Of a stretch of 64,000 bases of DNA, positions 35,500 to 47,045 are shown one piece after another. This stretch comes from Acorus gramineus. Taxonomy: Eukaryota > Streptophyta > Magnoliopsida > Acorales > Acoraceae. Position 1 is the first letter of the stretch. Each line of letters starts with the position of its first letter. A program made the position numbers and the translations under genes. The DNA lies in assembly GCA_030737835.1 (NCBI GenBank), contig CM060854.1, forward strand, positions 6,396,860 to 6,460,859. Direction: 5' to 3'. Below the pieces are notes generated by a model that had not been told where the DNA came from, searched no databases, and saw only the letters and a program-made list of their open reading frames with translations.

Positions 35500-36010
35500 T
35501 ATTCCTTGTTATCCAATCCCCTATTCCATATGAGAATAAAAAAGAAAATGTTTGTTCTGAAAAAATAAATCGTGATTAGTATGTCTAGGTAAGTTAGAAA
35601 TGGGTCCACTAACTATTTATTAGGGTGTTAAAATTGCTTACCAATAAATATTCTTTTGTATCATTTTTTAAAAAAATCCTGACATACTTTTATAAAAAAT
35701 TATATACACCCCAAAAACACACAGTATATCATATTACATATACATCTTTTATATTTATTATCAAAACACACACAATTTATGCAGCTATATAGTTATCATT
35801 TTAAAAGATAATTCTTTCATCCATTTCTTATTCACTATCTATCTTTACTTTATTTAAGGTGAATCAAACAACAAAAATAAATAACACTTTCATATTTTCA
35901 ATGAGAATAAGAGAGAAGACAATCACATAAAAATTTGTTTATTCAGTGTTAAATATTGATAAATATCTTTATATAGCAATTGGGACGATAATTCTATTTC
36001 ACACTCCAAA
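35500..36010. repeat. Dispersed repeat, diverged copy 3
   Basis: Shows the same order of landmarks as 5100-5640 (ATAAGTTAG-like, TGTTAAAATTGCTTA, ATTTTAAAAGATAA, CACACTCC) but is more diverged. Confidence 0.45.
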
Positions 36011-36384
36011 AAGGGTTAGAGAATTCCAACCACACTCATTTTTTTAACTCAAATTTTACTAAAAATTATAGTAAAAGACTATTTAGTATGATGTCTTCAA
36101 TCAGGATTTTAAGTTTTACATGTAGGCGCGTGTATGTGTGTGACATCCATTTAACAAAATTTCACAAAGCCCTCAAAACTAACATACATGATCCATCCAT
36201 CAAAACTTAATAAATTTTGCACCATAGACGAAAGGAAACCAAGCTTTCTGCTCATAAATTTAGGATTAAGCATTCCCATAAAAAATGACTATAACTAAGA
36301 TAGATTACACCACCAAAAGGTTGGCATAATTCAACAATAGAAAACATAGTGCACTAACAAGTGAATTATTGATAAGAGATTTCC

Positions 36385-38102
36385 TCATAAGAGTTTGTCT
36401 AGGACATTGTCGATCATGTATTTGGCGAGGGACTTGTATACGGCCTGAGTGGGGTGAATCGCGTCGAAGAATATGAACTTGGACGGGTCAAAACAGAGTG
36501 GGGTCAAGGCAGTGCAGAGGGGACCCATCTCCACGCGTCCCGTTCCACAACATCCCCTCTTTGTCTCCTCAAAACCTGTTTACTCAAAAAAATAAAAATC
36601 AGTACTTAATAAATTTAGCCCATATTTGAATAGTGGAATAAGTGAGTAATAAGATGAAACAATTATTTATTTATACATTCTATTTTTATTTATTCATTAC
36701 AATTCATCATCCATCTAAAGAATATATTTTTTTTAGTAAATTTTTTAAAAAAGATTGATTTGAGTATTTTAAATATTTAAGAATATTAGATTTCCTTATA
36801 CCATTAACTAGAGTGGGGGAATATACCAGAGAATCCTATTAATTATCAAACCTTTGATAAATCACTATATATATACATTGTCGTAATCTAATAATAGCAT
36901 GGCACATGATTTTTTTAATAAGAGAACACATGCGTTTTCTCTGAGAAAAACAAGTTGATTTTCTTCAGCATCTTTAATAAATTCAATATATACAACTAGC
37001 AGTGTACAAATAAATAAATAAACATGATGAATTATCAACCAGCAATTTATATCCTCCATTAAACTTTTTTTATTTGGTGTAATAAACTCAATCAAATTTG
37101 AATCATAAAATCTTACACAGAACAACATACAAACATCTATATAAAACTTACCATAGTTTTGTGGATTTTTGAACATGTCACTGAAAGGAGTGTATAAATC
37201 TGCATAGACAACCTTGCTCCCTGCAAGGGATGCCTGGACCTGGGACACCAACCCCGCGAGCTTCGTATTGTAAGCAACGACGTCAGAGTTCTCCTCCTCA
37301 ACGCACATCAGGTCGAACACGTAGCTGAACTTCGCCGTCATCTGTATCGGCGTACACCCGATCGGTGATAACCCCGCTATCGCGATTTTCCGTCCTCCAA
37401 GGTCATATATTTGCTACATAATCACAAAAAAACATGTCATCCTAAGCTTCTGATTGTAAATATTGTAATTATTTATGAGAGAGAGCGAACCTTAACGATG
37501 TCGCGTATCTTCTCTAGTAGAAAATCCTGGTACCCGCTGATGTTGTAAACCGAACTACGCGTCGGCAGATCGTAGAAGTTGAAAATGAAGTCGTTACTCC
37601 CAGCGCTGATCACGATTAGCGCGTTGTTAACGATGCCTGTGGCCGCCTGCTCCCCCACCACGTTCTTGAGCCGATCGATGTATGACTTGAACATCTCGAT
37701 CTGCTTCGACATCGGTATGGCCCCCGAGATAGCGGTGGTCAGGTCGTCGAACCCTGACCCGGCCGAGGCGAAGTTCACGCCCGTCTTAACGTCCTCGTCC
37801 GATAGCTGGGGGTCCAGGAACGGGGGGATGGACTCTTTTAGGCCTAGGAAGGAGGCTAGAAAGTCAGGCACGAGCATCCCATCCGAGAATCTCCCGGTCG
37901 GCTGGCCGCCGGGGAAGTTCATGCCGTAGGGGGAGTGGTTGGCCTTGAACAAGGTGGACGTGTAGTCGTTGTTGCCGGAATCCACCGTGGAGTCGCCGAA
38001 GATCAAGGCGGCGGGGAATTTCGTGGCGTTGCTAGGCGTGGCATGGCACATAGAGTGACTTAGGTTCAAAATAAGGACTACAAAGAGGATTATATGTGCC
38101 AT
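36385..38102 (-). CDS. GDSL esterase/lipase, copy 1 (3 exons, 354 aa)
   Basis: Exons: 38102-37491 (204 codons), 37413-37152 and 36575-36385, with GT-AG junctions in phase and 1065 bases in all. The N-terminus MAHIILFVVLILNLSHSM is a clear secretion signal. SGNH-family blocks are in order: FGDSTVDSGNN with the nucleophilic serine (residues about 33-43), GVNFASAGSGF, GSNDF, and near the end DAIHPTQA with the catalytic Asp and His. The protein should be a secreted hydrolase acting on acyl or acetyl esters in the cell wall or on surface lipids; the substrate cannot be read from the sequence. The gene looks intact. It is one of a tandem pair with 41220-43069. Confidence 0.95.
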
Positions 38103-38439
38103 GACTAGTGATTTGTTGTTTTTGGTTATGTTTGATGTTGTTGTGAGGGGTACTATTTGTAGGGGTTGAGGACTTAATAGGGGTTACATTACACATTAAT
38201 GTTATTCTAAATTTTAATAAATGTTGATGTGAAAACGTTTTGTCAGTTGTAACTTCTTTTGGGTTGCGTTTTTTATATTTATGCATTCTTGATACTTTTG
38301 ATTTGAATAGTTGGAGTTACACATTCATGTCGTATTGTATTGTATTTGTGGGTTTTAATTGTAGATTAATTGGGTTTTTAATGGACTGTGATGGACGGTC
38401 AAGATTTAATTTTGGCATGATGGATGATTAAACTCATAC

Positions 38440-40880
38440 ATCATCTATACATTGTCAATTTGTTTGTTTACAAAATGTAAACTTAAAAAACCTTTTTTAT
38501 ACAATCGTTTTTATAGCGTACACTCACATTAATAAAATATGTCTCGTTAGAAATTTTCACTTTTATTTAAAATGGATTCATGCCATTTAACGGATTATAT
38601 TTAAAAAAAAACACATATATTTTATTATATAAAATATTTATTTTAAAAAATTCAAAACATATGAGAATTAAAATTAGAACTGAAAAAAAGATTATAAGTA
38701 ACAACTTTTTTTGGGACCGAGGCAAACAGACGGATGTAGCATTCACAGCTTGACCGTAAAAACAACACAATTTCCAACTTAAAAACACACCTTGTCATAA
38801 TCCTATCCTAACTACATGGTCGATGGAGGGCGGTGAAGAATTAAAAATATGCCTCTTATATTTTATATTTTATTTATGATAAAATACAAGTTTCCCTAAC
38901 AGATAGGAAAAATATTCAAAAAATCATTTAAGCATTGAAAATATCAAAATAAGTCATTTTTTAAAATTTTATCTAAAAAAGTCTTCTTTTACAATTTTCA
39001 AAAGTAAATGACTTTGACTACCGTTATGTTAACTACTATTTAAACAACATCACACATATTAAATGATTTAACACCCAATTAAAGAACATTAATAAATAAT
39101 AAAAAAATTATTTGTGCATGAAGTTTATTATTATTTTTTGTATATCTAAACACACCACTAAGAGTTAAATTGTAAAAAATTGAAAAGTTTCATTATAAAA
39201 TATTTTTGTAGAAATTTCTAAACTTTATAGAATCTTTTGGGGCAATTATACATGTTTAGTACTATTTAAAAAAAAATCTTATGCAAATTTGTAGAATATA
39301 AACACCAACAAATTGAAAAAAAAAACTTTAAAAAGTTAAGAAAAATCCAAAGAAAAAATCATATAAATTTAAGAATGACAATTTTGACAATGTTAACATT
39401 TTTTTTATAGTATACTTAGAAAATTTAAAAACATGTAAAAATAATTTCTTATATTTATATTATTTTTCAATTAGATGATGGTGTGAAAAGTTTTAAATAT
39501 GGTGAGAAAGAGTTTAAAAATCTTAAGAGACAAGTTCATTTGTCTCATTTTAGGTTATGAGATTGTTAAAAGAGACTTTTTCGATAGAATTTTTAAAAGT
39601 AGCTATTTTGGCATTACTTATCTTTAAATGACTTTTTTTGAGTATTTGTGCTAACGGCACCTTTAAAACTCAACAGGCGAGGATTATGAAAAGGAAAAAA
39701 TCCATATAACCCCCTATAAATTGTTCAATATCTACATCACCTGTTTTCAAAAATTCCATATAACTCCCTCAAAACCTATATGTAAATCCAGATAAACCTC
39801 TGAGTTAAAAACTTGATGACAGATCCAGAGTATTTATATGTTAACCTAAGTTCTAAACACTTTACATAAATAAACCCTTGTATTATACTAAAAATGTAAA
39901 TACACCGCTCTAAATGATAATTTTACCCCTTTAAAATAAAATGTAAACACTTGCCTCTCCCAACCCCCAACCATGGCCCTCCCCCCCATCTTCATCACCA
40001 TTTCTAATATCCACTGTTTATATTCATCTTCAACATCCACGGCGATGTCGGAAATGGTGAATGCTTGTGTATGTTTTGTTTGATAGAATGCTTGACCCTG
40101 TTTTTTTTTGTGAGTTTATATGCATGTAACAGAGGTTAATTTATTTGACCATGGCCTCAACCACCAAAACCCCATTGTCTCCTCAGAAATTGAACAATTT
40201 GTAGGGGGTTATATGGATTTTTTCATTATAAAAAAGACCACATAGAAGGTTGAGAATTTCACATTGTTTTCAGCCATAAAATTCTTTGAGTGGTCGATAA
40301 ATGCTTCAAGCGACCAACCAAAAATGAAAACCAAATTCCCTCTTTTCTGTATGGAAAATGTTCCACTATGTTTTGAATTTTTTTAGAAGGCATGTGTTTA
40401 TCTAATGATATAGATATTTTAAAATATTTTGAGATAATTGAATGCATTATATACTCTACTAGAGTGTTCACTAACTAGACTACAAAAATGACCATTTCCA
40501 TCTTTCACCTAGATATGTGATGTAGGACAGATTTGGAAAGAAATCATCACAGAATATTTGATTTCAAATCTGTTATCAAAATAAATTTTTATGAGATTTT
40601 ATTTAGGAATTTATGATTTTTAGGATCTTATGTTTTATTTTATTAAATTTTAATTATTGTCATTGTAATTGTGTCTTTACTATTTTTAGTAGAGTCATAA
40701 TTCACATTATGAATATGTATTTGATGTTTGTGGCCTATATAATGAGTGCCACAATATTTTGTAAAAAAAAAAAAAAATTTTAATCAATTAATATAATTAT
40801 CTCCCTTGTGGGTTTTATTCCTTGTGGATTCAAAGAGCTTATGAGATCTCAGCGCTGATTGGATCTTTCTATCGTTTCAC
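38440..40880. other. Spacer between the tandem GDSL genes
   Basis: AT-rich, no exon. Contains the TIR element 39692-40224 and, at about 40540-40885, an LTR-like stretch ending GAGATCTCAGCGCTGATTGG / CACGCTGCGTTA, similar in wording to 52860-52930. Confidence 0.55.
39692..40224. mobile_element. MITE with CCATATAACCCCC termini
   Basis: The left end GAAAAAATCCATATAACCCC continues to TATAAATTGTTCAAT. The inverse of the right end reads GAAAAAATCCATATAACCCC then TACAAATTGTTCAAT, so the inverted repeats are about 37 bases with a single difference. Flanking 9-base direct repeats with one mismatch are ATTATGAAA (39683-39691) and ATTATAAAA (40225-40233). Non-coding; the 9-base duplication suggests Mutator-like mobilisation. 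Confidence 0.82.
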
Positions 40881-41219
40881 GCTGCGTTATTTTTACTCAC
40901 AATTTACTAAAAATTAGAGTAAATGACTACATAATTTTAAGTTTTACATGTGGGCGGGAGTGTGTATCTGTGACACGTGACATCCATTTTAAAAAAATTC
41001 ACCAAGCCCACAAAACTAACATTTATGATCCATCCATAAAAACTTAATTACTTTTGCACCATAGACTAAAGGTAACCAAAATTTCTGGTCATAAATTTAG
41101 GGTCAAGCATTCCCATAAAAAATTGACTAACTAGGAAAGATTACACGACCAAAAGGTTGGCATAAATCAACACTAGAACACCTAGTTCACTAACAAGTGA
41201 ATTATTTGGTCAGATTTCC

Positions 41220-43069
41220 TCATAAGAGTTTGTCGAGGACATTGTCAATCATATATTTGGAGAGGGACTTGTATACAGCCTGAGTCGGGTGAATCGCGTC
41301 GAAGAATATGAATTTGGACGGGTCAGAACAGAGTGGGGTCAAGGCAGTGCAGAGGGGACCCATCTCCACACGCCCCGTTCCACAGCACCCTCTCTTCGTC
41401 TCCTCAAAACCTGTTCACTCAAATGAACAAAAATTAGTACTTAATAATTAAATAAGCTCATATTTGAATAGCGGAATAAGTGGGTAATAATTTAGATGAA
41501 ATAATTAACCAATCATCCTTATATGTTCTATTTCTTTTTACAATTCATCATCCATCTATTATAGGATGATAGATTAAAAGTTAACAAACTTATTAATTAA
41601 AGGATGATAGATTAAAATCATGAAGCATCCTAACAATGATAGGGAAAGAGTAACAAGCAGATGAGGTCAGGGGTCATTACTCATTAGGTAGTTATAGGTG
41701 ACTAAATTATGAAAGAATATCTTTTTTTGGTATTTTTTTTTTTAAATACTGATTTGGGTGTTTTAAATATTTAAGAGTAATATTAGATGACTTTTTCCTT
41801 TAATGTTTACTAGATTGCAGGCATGCAAACCTTTGATAAATCACAATATACATTGCCTTAATCTAATAATAACATGGCACATGTTTATTTGTAATAAGGG
41901 GAATGCGTTTTCTCTAAGAAAAACCAGTTGATTTTTTTCATTATCTTTAAATGATATCCAACTCCAATATCAAATCAATATATAGAACTAGCTAGCGGTG
42001 CAAAAAAATAAAAATAAAAAAAATGATGAATTATCAATCAGCAATTTATATCCTCAATTAAACTTGAATCATAAAATCTTACACAGAACAACGTACAAAC
42101 ATCTATATAAAACTTACCATATGTTTGTGGATTTTTGAACATGTCACTGAAAGGAGTGTATAAATCTGCATAGACAACCTTGCTCCCTGCAAGGGATGCC
42201 TGGACCTGGGGCACCAACTCCGCGAGCTTCGTATTGTAAACGACGGCGTCAGAGTTCTCCTCCTCGACACACGTCTGGTCGAACAAGTGGCTGAACTTCG
42301 CTGTCATCTGTATCGGCGTACACCCAATCGGTGATAAACCTGCTATCGCGATTTTCCGTCCCCCAAGGTCATGTATTTGCTACATAATCACAAAAAAAAC
42401 GTGTCATTATGAGCTTCTGATTGTAAATATTGTAATTGTTTATGAGAGAGAGCGAACCTTAACAATGTCGCGTATCTTCTCTAGTAGAAAATCCTGATAC
42501 CCACTGATGTTGTAGACCGAACTACGCGTCGGTAGATCGTAGAAGTTGATAATGAAGTCGTTACTCCCAGCGCTGATCATGATTAGCGCGTTGTTAACGA
42601 TGCCTGTGGCCGCCTGCTCCCCCACCACGTTCTTGAGCCGATCGATGTATGACTTGAACATCTCGATCTGCCTCGACATCGGTATGGCCCCCGAGATGGC
42701 GGTGGTTAGTTCGTCAAACCCTGAGCCGGCCGAGGCAAAGTTCACGCCCGTCTTAATGTCCTCGTCCGATAGCTGAGGGTCCAGAAACGGGGGGATGGAC
42801 TCTTTTAGGCCTAGGGAGGAGGCCAGAAAGTCAGGCACGAGCATCCCATCCGAGAATCTTCCGGTCGGCTGGCCGCCGGGGGAGTTCATGCCGTAGGGGG
42901 AGTGGTCGGCCTTGAACAAGATGGCCGTGTAGTCGTTGTTGCCGGAATCCACCGTGGAGTCGCCGAATATCAAGGCGGCGGGGAATTTCGTGGCGTTGCT
43001 AGGCGTGGCATGGCACATAGAGTGACTTAGGTTCAAAATAAGGACTATAAAGAGGAACATATGTGCCAT
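41220..43069 (-). CDS. GDSL esterase/lipase, copy 2 (3 exons, 354 aa)
   Basis: Exons: 43069-42458, 42379-42118 and 41410-41220, identical in length to those of copy 1 (612, 262 and 191 bases) and in phase. Signal peptide MAHMFLFIVLILNLSHSM, then FGDSTVDSGNN, GVNFASAGSGF, GSNDF and DAIHPTQA are all kept. About 13 of the first 204 residues differ from copy 1, mostly conservative (DEDVK to DEDIK, MSKQ to MSRQ), plus CFDPS to CSDPS near the end. The predicted role is the same, a secreted ester hydrolase. The first intron boundary sequences and the 5' and 3' flanks are also duplicated, showing a DNA-level tandem duplication. Confidence 0.95.
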
Positions 43070-43887
43070 GACTTGTGATTTGTTGTTTTTGGTTATGTGT
43101 GATGTTGATGTGAGGGGTTCTATTTGTAGGGGTTGAGGATTTAACAGGGGTTACATTACACATTGATATTGTGAATTGAACGGCAATGGTTATTGATGAT
43201 ATTCTAATAAATATTATTTGTGTATGATGTTATGTTCGTTACTATGTTTTGCTTGGACTCATGAAAGTGTTTTGTAAGTTATAACTTCTTAATACGTTTG
43301 ATTTGAATAGTTGGAGTTACGTATTCGTGTCGTGTTGTATTTATGTTTAATTGGGTTTTTAATGGAACGTGATGGACGGTCAAGATTTAGTTTTGGCATG
43401 ACGGATGATTAACGTTTGTATAGTGTTGTTAGGCAAACCCCCTTGCGACGACGTCATCTATCCAATGATTTTGATTATTTACAAAGTGTAAACCTAAAAA
43501 CAACCCTTTTCATAATCCTGATGCACATCTACACAAGGTTAATTTGATCTTTTACAAAATGTAAATTTAAAAAGCTTTGTTACAGTTATTTTTTATTTAT
43601 TGTCGTAAACTCATATTAACAGTATATACCTCGCTAAAAACTGTTCACATTTTTTCTGTAAATAGATTCATGCCATTCATTTTATTATTATTATATATTT
43701 TTTTTATATAAAAACACATACTTAAGATGCATATACATGTTTTAAAAAATTTAAAATATGTGCCGATTGAAATTAGAACAAAAAAAATAAAAAAACTATA
43801 CTTAACATTTTTTTAACTTATAAACATGACTTTTTGTATTCCTAACTACACCGCGGATGAAGAGCCAGAGCCGGAAAGAATTAAGAA

Positions 43888-44396
43888 GGAAAATTTTTAT
43901 ATAACCACTTGCAAACTGTCACATATCTAGATAAACCTCTAACTTTTTCAAAAACCCGTATAATCTGCAAACACCTATGAAAATTCAAATAACCTCGTGA
44001 ATTTAATTTTCTTTGATAAATGAAAAATATTCTACGAATAAGCTGTTAGGTTAACTCTGGTTGAAAACACAACATACCAAAATCATTTATAATGTGTTAA
44101 AAATTTTTAAAAAACCTATAATGTGTTATAATCCAGAAAATAATAGTGTAAAATAGACTTGTTAGGGGTTTTTTAAGATTTTTAACATAATGTAGGGGTT
44201 TTCTGATATTTTAACACAATGTAGGGAGTTTTATAGGGGGTTTAATGTTTTATTTGCAGAATATTCATCATCGCTCAACAGAAGTTTAATCAGTGAGCTA
44301 TTTAGATTTTCATGGGTGTTTATATGAACTATCTAAAAAGTTAGAGTTATATATATGAAAATCAAACAATGTACAGGGGTTATATGGATTTTTCCC
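43888..44396. mobile_element. MITE of the ATATAACCCC family
   Basis: The left end GGAAAATTTTTATATAACC is mirrored by the right end (GGTTATATGGATTTTTCCC). Flanking repeats are AATTAAGAA (43879-43887) and AATTAAAAA (44397-44405), nine bases with one mismatch. The interior has repeated GGGTTTTTTAAGATTTTTAA phrases and no coding sequence. Related to 39692-40224. Confidence 0.72.
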
Positions 44397-44554
44397 AATT
44401 AAAAAACTTGCCTCTTATATTTAATATTTTATATATAAAATACATATTTCATTAACGGATATACACCTTAAAAAAATATTAAAAACTCAATACGTGAGGA
44501 TTAAAAAGAAAAAACCTACATAGAACGCTTCAAATTGTTTTCAGGAAAATTTTC

Positions 44555-45300
44555 GTAATTAACCATGCCGAATAATTTAACTTCACTTTTAACCCCACCG
44601 CCGTTCTTATTTGCACATTTTGACCCTAGACTCGGTCAACGTTGCCACTTTTATTTTTTTTCTAATGCGTGTTATATATAACATGCATCCTTTAAATTAA
44701 TTTCACTTTTAACCCTACCACCGTTCTTATTTGCACATTTTGACCCTAGACTCGGTCAACGTTGCCACTTTTATTTTTTTTCTAATGCGTGTTATATATA
44801 ACATGCCTCCTTTAAAAAAACGCGAGAAGTGTTATATGTTTAAAGGAGGCGTGTCATATATATATAACACAAAAACGCGAGAAGTGTTATATGTTTAAAG
44901 GAGGCGTGTTATATATATATAACACGCCTTTTTTGCAAAAACATCACCCATCTAGGAGTTTTTAAAAAACCAGTTACTAAAGGGAGGCGTGTTCCTTTGA
45001 AAAATATGAAACAAACAAATTCAAATATATATTTATACACACACACATATAACACGTCTCACATTTTTCAAAAGAGACGTGTTATATACGCCACCTTTGT
45101 TATGCTGTTTAAAAAAAAAGCATCCCATGGAATGCCATTTTAAAACGGGAGGCGTGTTACCATAAAAAAAAAAAAAGATAAATAAAAAAAAACTCAGTCA
45201 ATGCTAATGTGACAGTGCTCACCGGGTCCAGGGACAGAATCTGTAAATAAAAAAAGGCGAGGTTAAAAGTAAAATTAAATTACTATGCAGGGTTAATTAC
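44555..45300. mobile_element. Mutator-like MITE carrying palindromic GGCGTGTTATATATAACACGCC modules
   Basis: The left end GTAATTAACCATGCCGAATA / AATTTAACTTCACTTTTAAC is mirrored at the right (inverse: GTAATTAACCCTGCATAGTA / AATTTAATTTTACTTTTAAC). Flanking nine-base repeats are AAAATTTTC (44546-44554) and AAAAATTTC (45301-45309). Inside, a unit of about 115 bases (TTTCACTTTTAACCC to TAACATGC.TCCTTTAA) is present twice in tandem at the left. Several near-perfect palindromes with a TGTTATATATAACA core follow. No transposase. The core design resembles 19190-19660. Confidence 0.82.
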
Positions 45301-45309
45301 AAAAATTTC

Positions 45310-47045
45310 TTTGTTTTCAACCATAAGATCCTCTCTTCATTGGGCTCTATCTATCAAGTGCTTCAGCCTTCAATAGACCAACCAAAAATAAAACCAAATT
45401 CAGTCTTTTCCAGATGGAAAATTCCCCAGTGTTTAGCATATGCTACTCTGATGAAATAAATACTTTATTTGAATGATTTGAATACATAATATGTACTCTG
45501 TCTAACCAAGTATATACTCTGTTTGAGTTTCCACATACTAGACTATATAAATGACTCATTGTACCTAAATATGACACACAGTTAGATGAACGGTCAATTG
45601 AGTAACTTTGATCTGAAAGGAGAATTCCTCATTCATAAAATTCTTGTAGATCTTGTGGAAAGATAAATTTTACCTTAAATGTCCATGGATAATCATTTCA
45701 TTGAAATATTCCAAATATAATTTTCCCGAGTGTTCCAATAGAAGAAGAATGAGAATGAACGTTTGGTTATCAGTTTGGTCTGCTCGACCAAGCATGCCAA
45801 GTTGACAACCTAAAAATCTTGGGGGCGGCAAAGACAGTGCCATCAGTCAATACAGACTCTGATGGCAGTAATTTCTCAGCTGTTGTAAGTAAACGTGATT
45901 CAGACTCAAAAGTCACCACCAAAAAAAGCAAAGTTTTGATTGCAGTGGCCGGTGACCTCTCTTATAGAATAAAAAGCGTTGGAACTGACCACAGAAGTCC
46001 AATGATAGATTCAGTCACAAGTATGCACACAGTTTTATGATGTTTGTATTGAAAAAAAACTATACATATATACAGCTTGCCTAGTATTTATCACAATATA
46101 AAAAAGGTAAAACTATTAGACAAATGCAGTGACTGTAAAGTTCTTGTGAGTGGATATTTGTGGTTTCTCTAACAGAAAATTTGTCACATAAGATTCTATT
46201 GAAAATAAATATGAATCTAGTTATATATATACACACACAAAAATTAAAAGACTAAGAGAACAAATTCTTGAAAGATATCTAACCACATGTTGTAGTCAAT
46301 CTTCAGGACTAAACAGAGAGTATCAGTGGCCACAGAAATAGTCGAGCCACACGAGGTTGCAGCAGCAGTTCATAATCCTGACCTTATTTCAATGGATCGG
46401 TTGAGCTACCCTCTCAATGATCTCCTTCGCCTCAACCACCTTCGCTTCTACCCGCTCAGGCCACTCTTGATTTCCCAAAACCTCTGAATAATACTATATA
46501 TGAAAAATAAAGGAAAGAAATTGAACCAGCCACATCTGTATTTGGGTGATTATATCAATGAATGAATTAAAAAAAAATAGGCCTGGAAAAATTAGAATAG
46601 AATGCAACGCAGAGATATTTTACCTGAACATGTATTGGTGTTTCCTGAACAAGCCCAAAAATCCAGAGACTTGTAAAAGTCCAGAGAAATTTGGAAATGT
46701 GAAAAATGCAGTTGATGAACAACATGAATAGAGGCATTGCTGTAATTAACAGGATACAGTTCTCCATTGCAATGCATGCACCCTTCTGTCATGATCTTAA
46801 CAGCCGTTGATCTTCCACCATCCATTCATCATGGAGTCTTGCCATTTGTTTTGTTTTTATCTTAGCTTTTCCAATTGTTTACTGGAATACCACTGGGAAA
46901 CCAAACATCCTTTGTGATCAACTTGTAGGGAAGAACGAGACGGTGTCTGTTTGTAGGGAAGAACAGGAGGATATGTGGAGTCACATAAATGATTTTTCAG
47001 TTTCATAGCTCTCCTCCAGTTGAGCTTTGGCTTAACTTCATCAGC
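45310..47045. other. Region downstream of the PPR gene, no firm gene
   Basis: Mostly AT-rich. At 46417-46505 (minus) a short open stretch after a possible acceptor (TATATAG) reads YYSEVLGNQEWPERVEAKVV and then VEAKEIIERVAQPIH before a stop. It looks like a last exon but I recognise no family and find no upstream partner. The plus-strand frame at 45819-46040 has no recognisable features. Confidence 0.4.

Larger units (their letters stand above)
33225..36384. other. Intergenic region upstream of MIF and downstream of the first GDSL gene
   Basis: Holds (AT)n and (CT)n-(TA)n microsatellites, the inverted copy of the MIF upstream segment (34850-34952), a diverged third copy of the dispersed repeat (about 35500-36010), and the left edge of the GDSL duplication. 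No exon was recognised. Confidence 0.6.
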
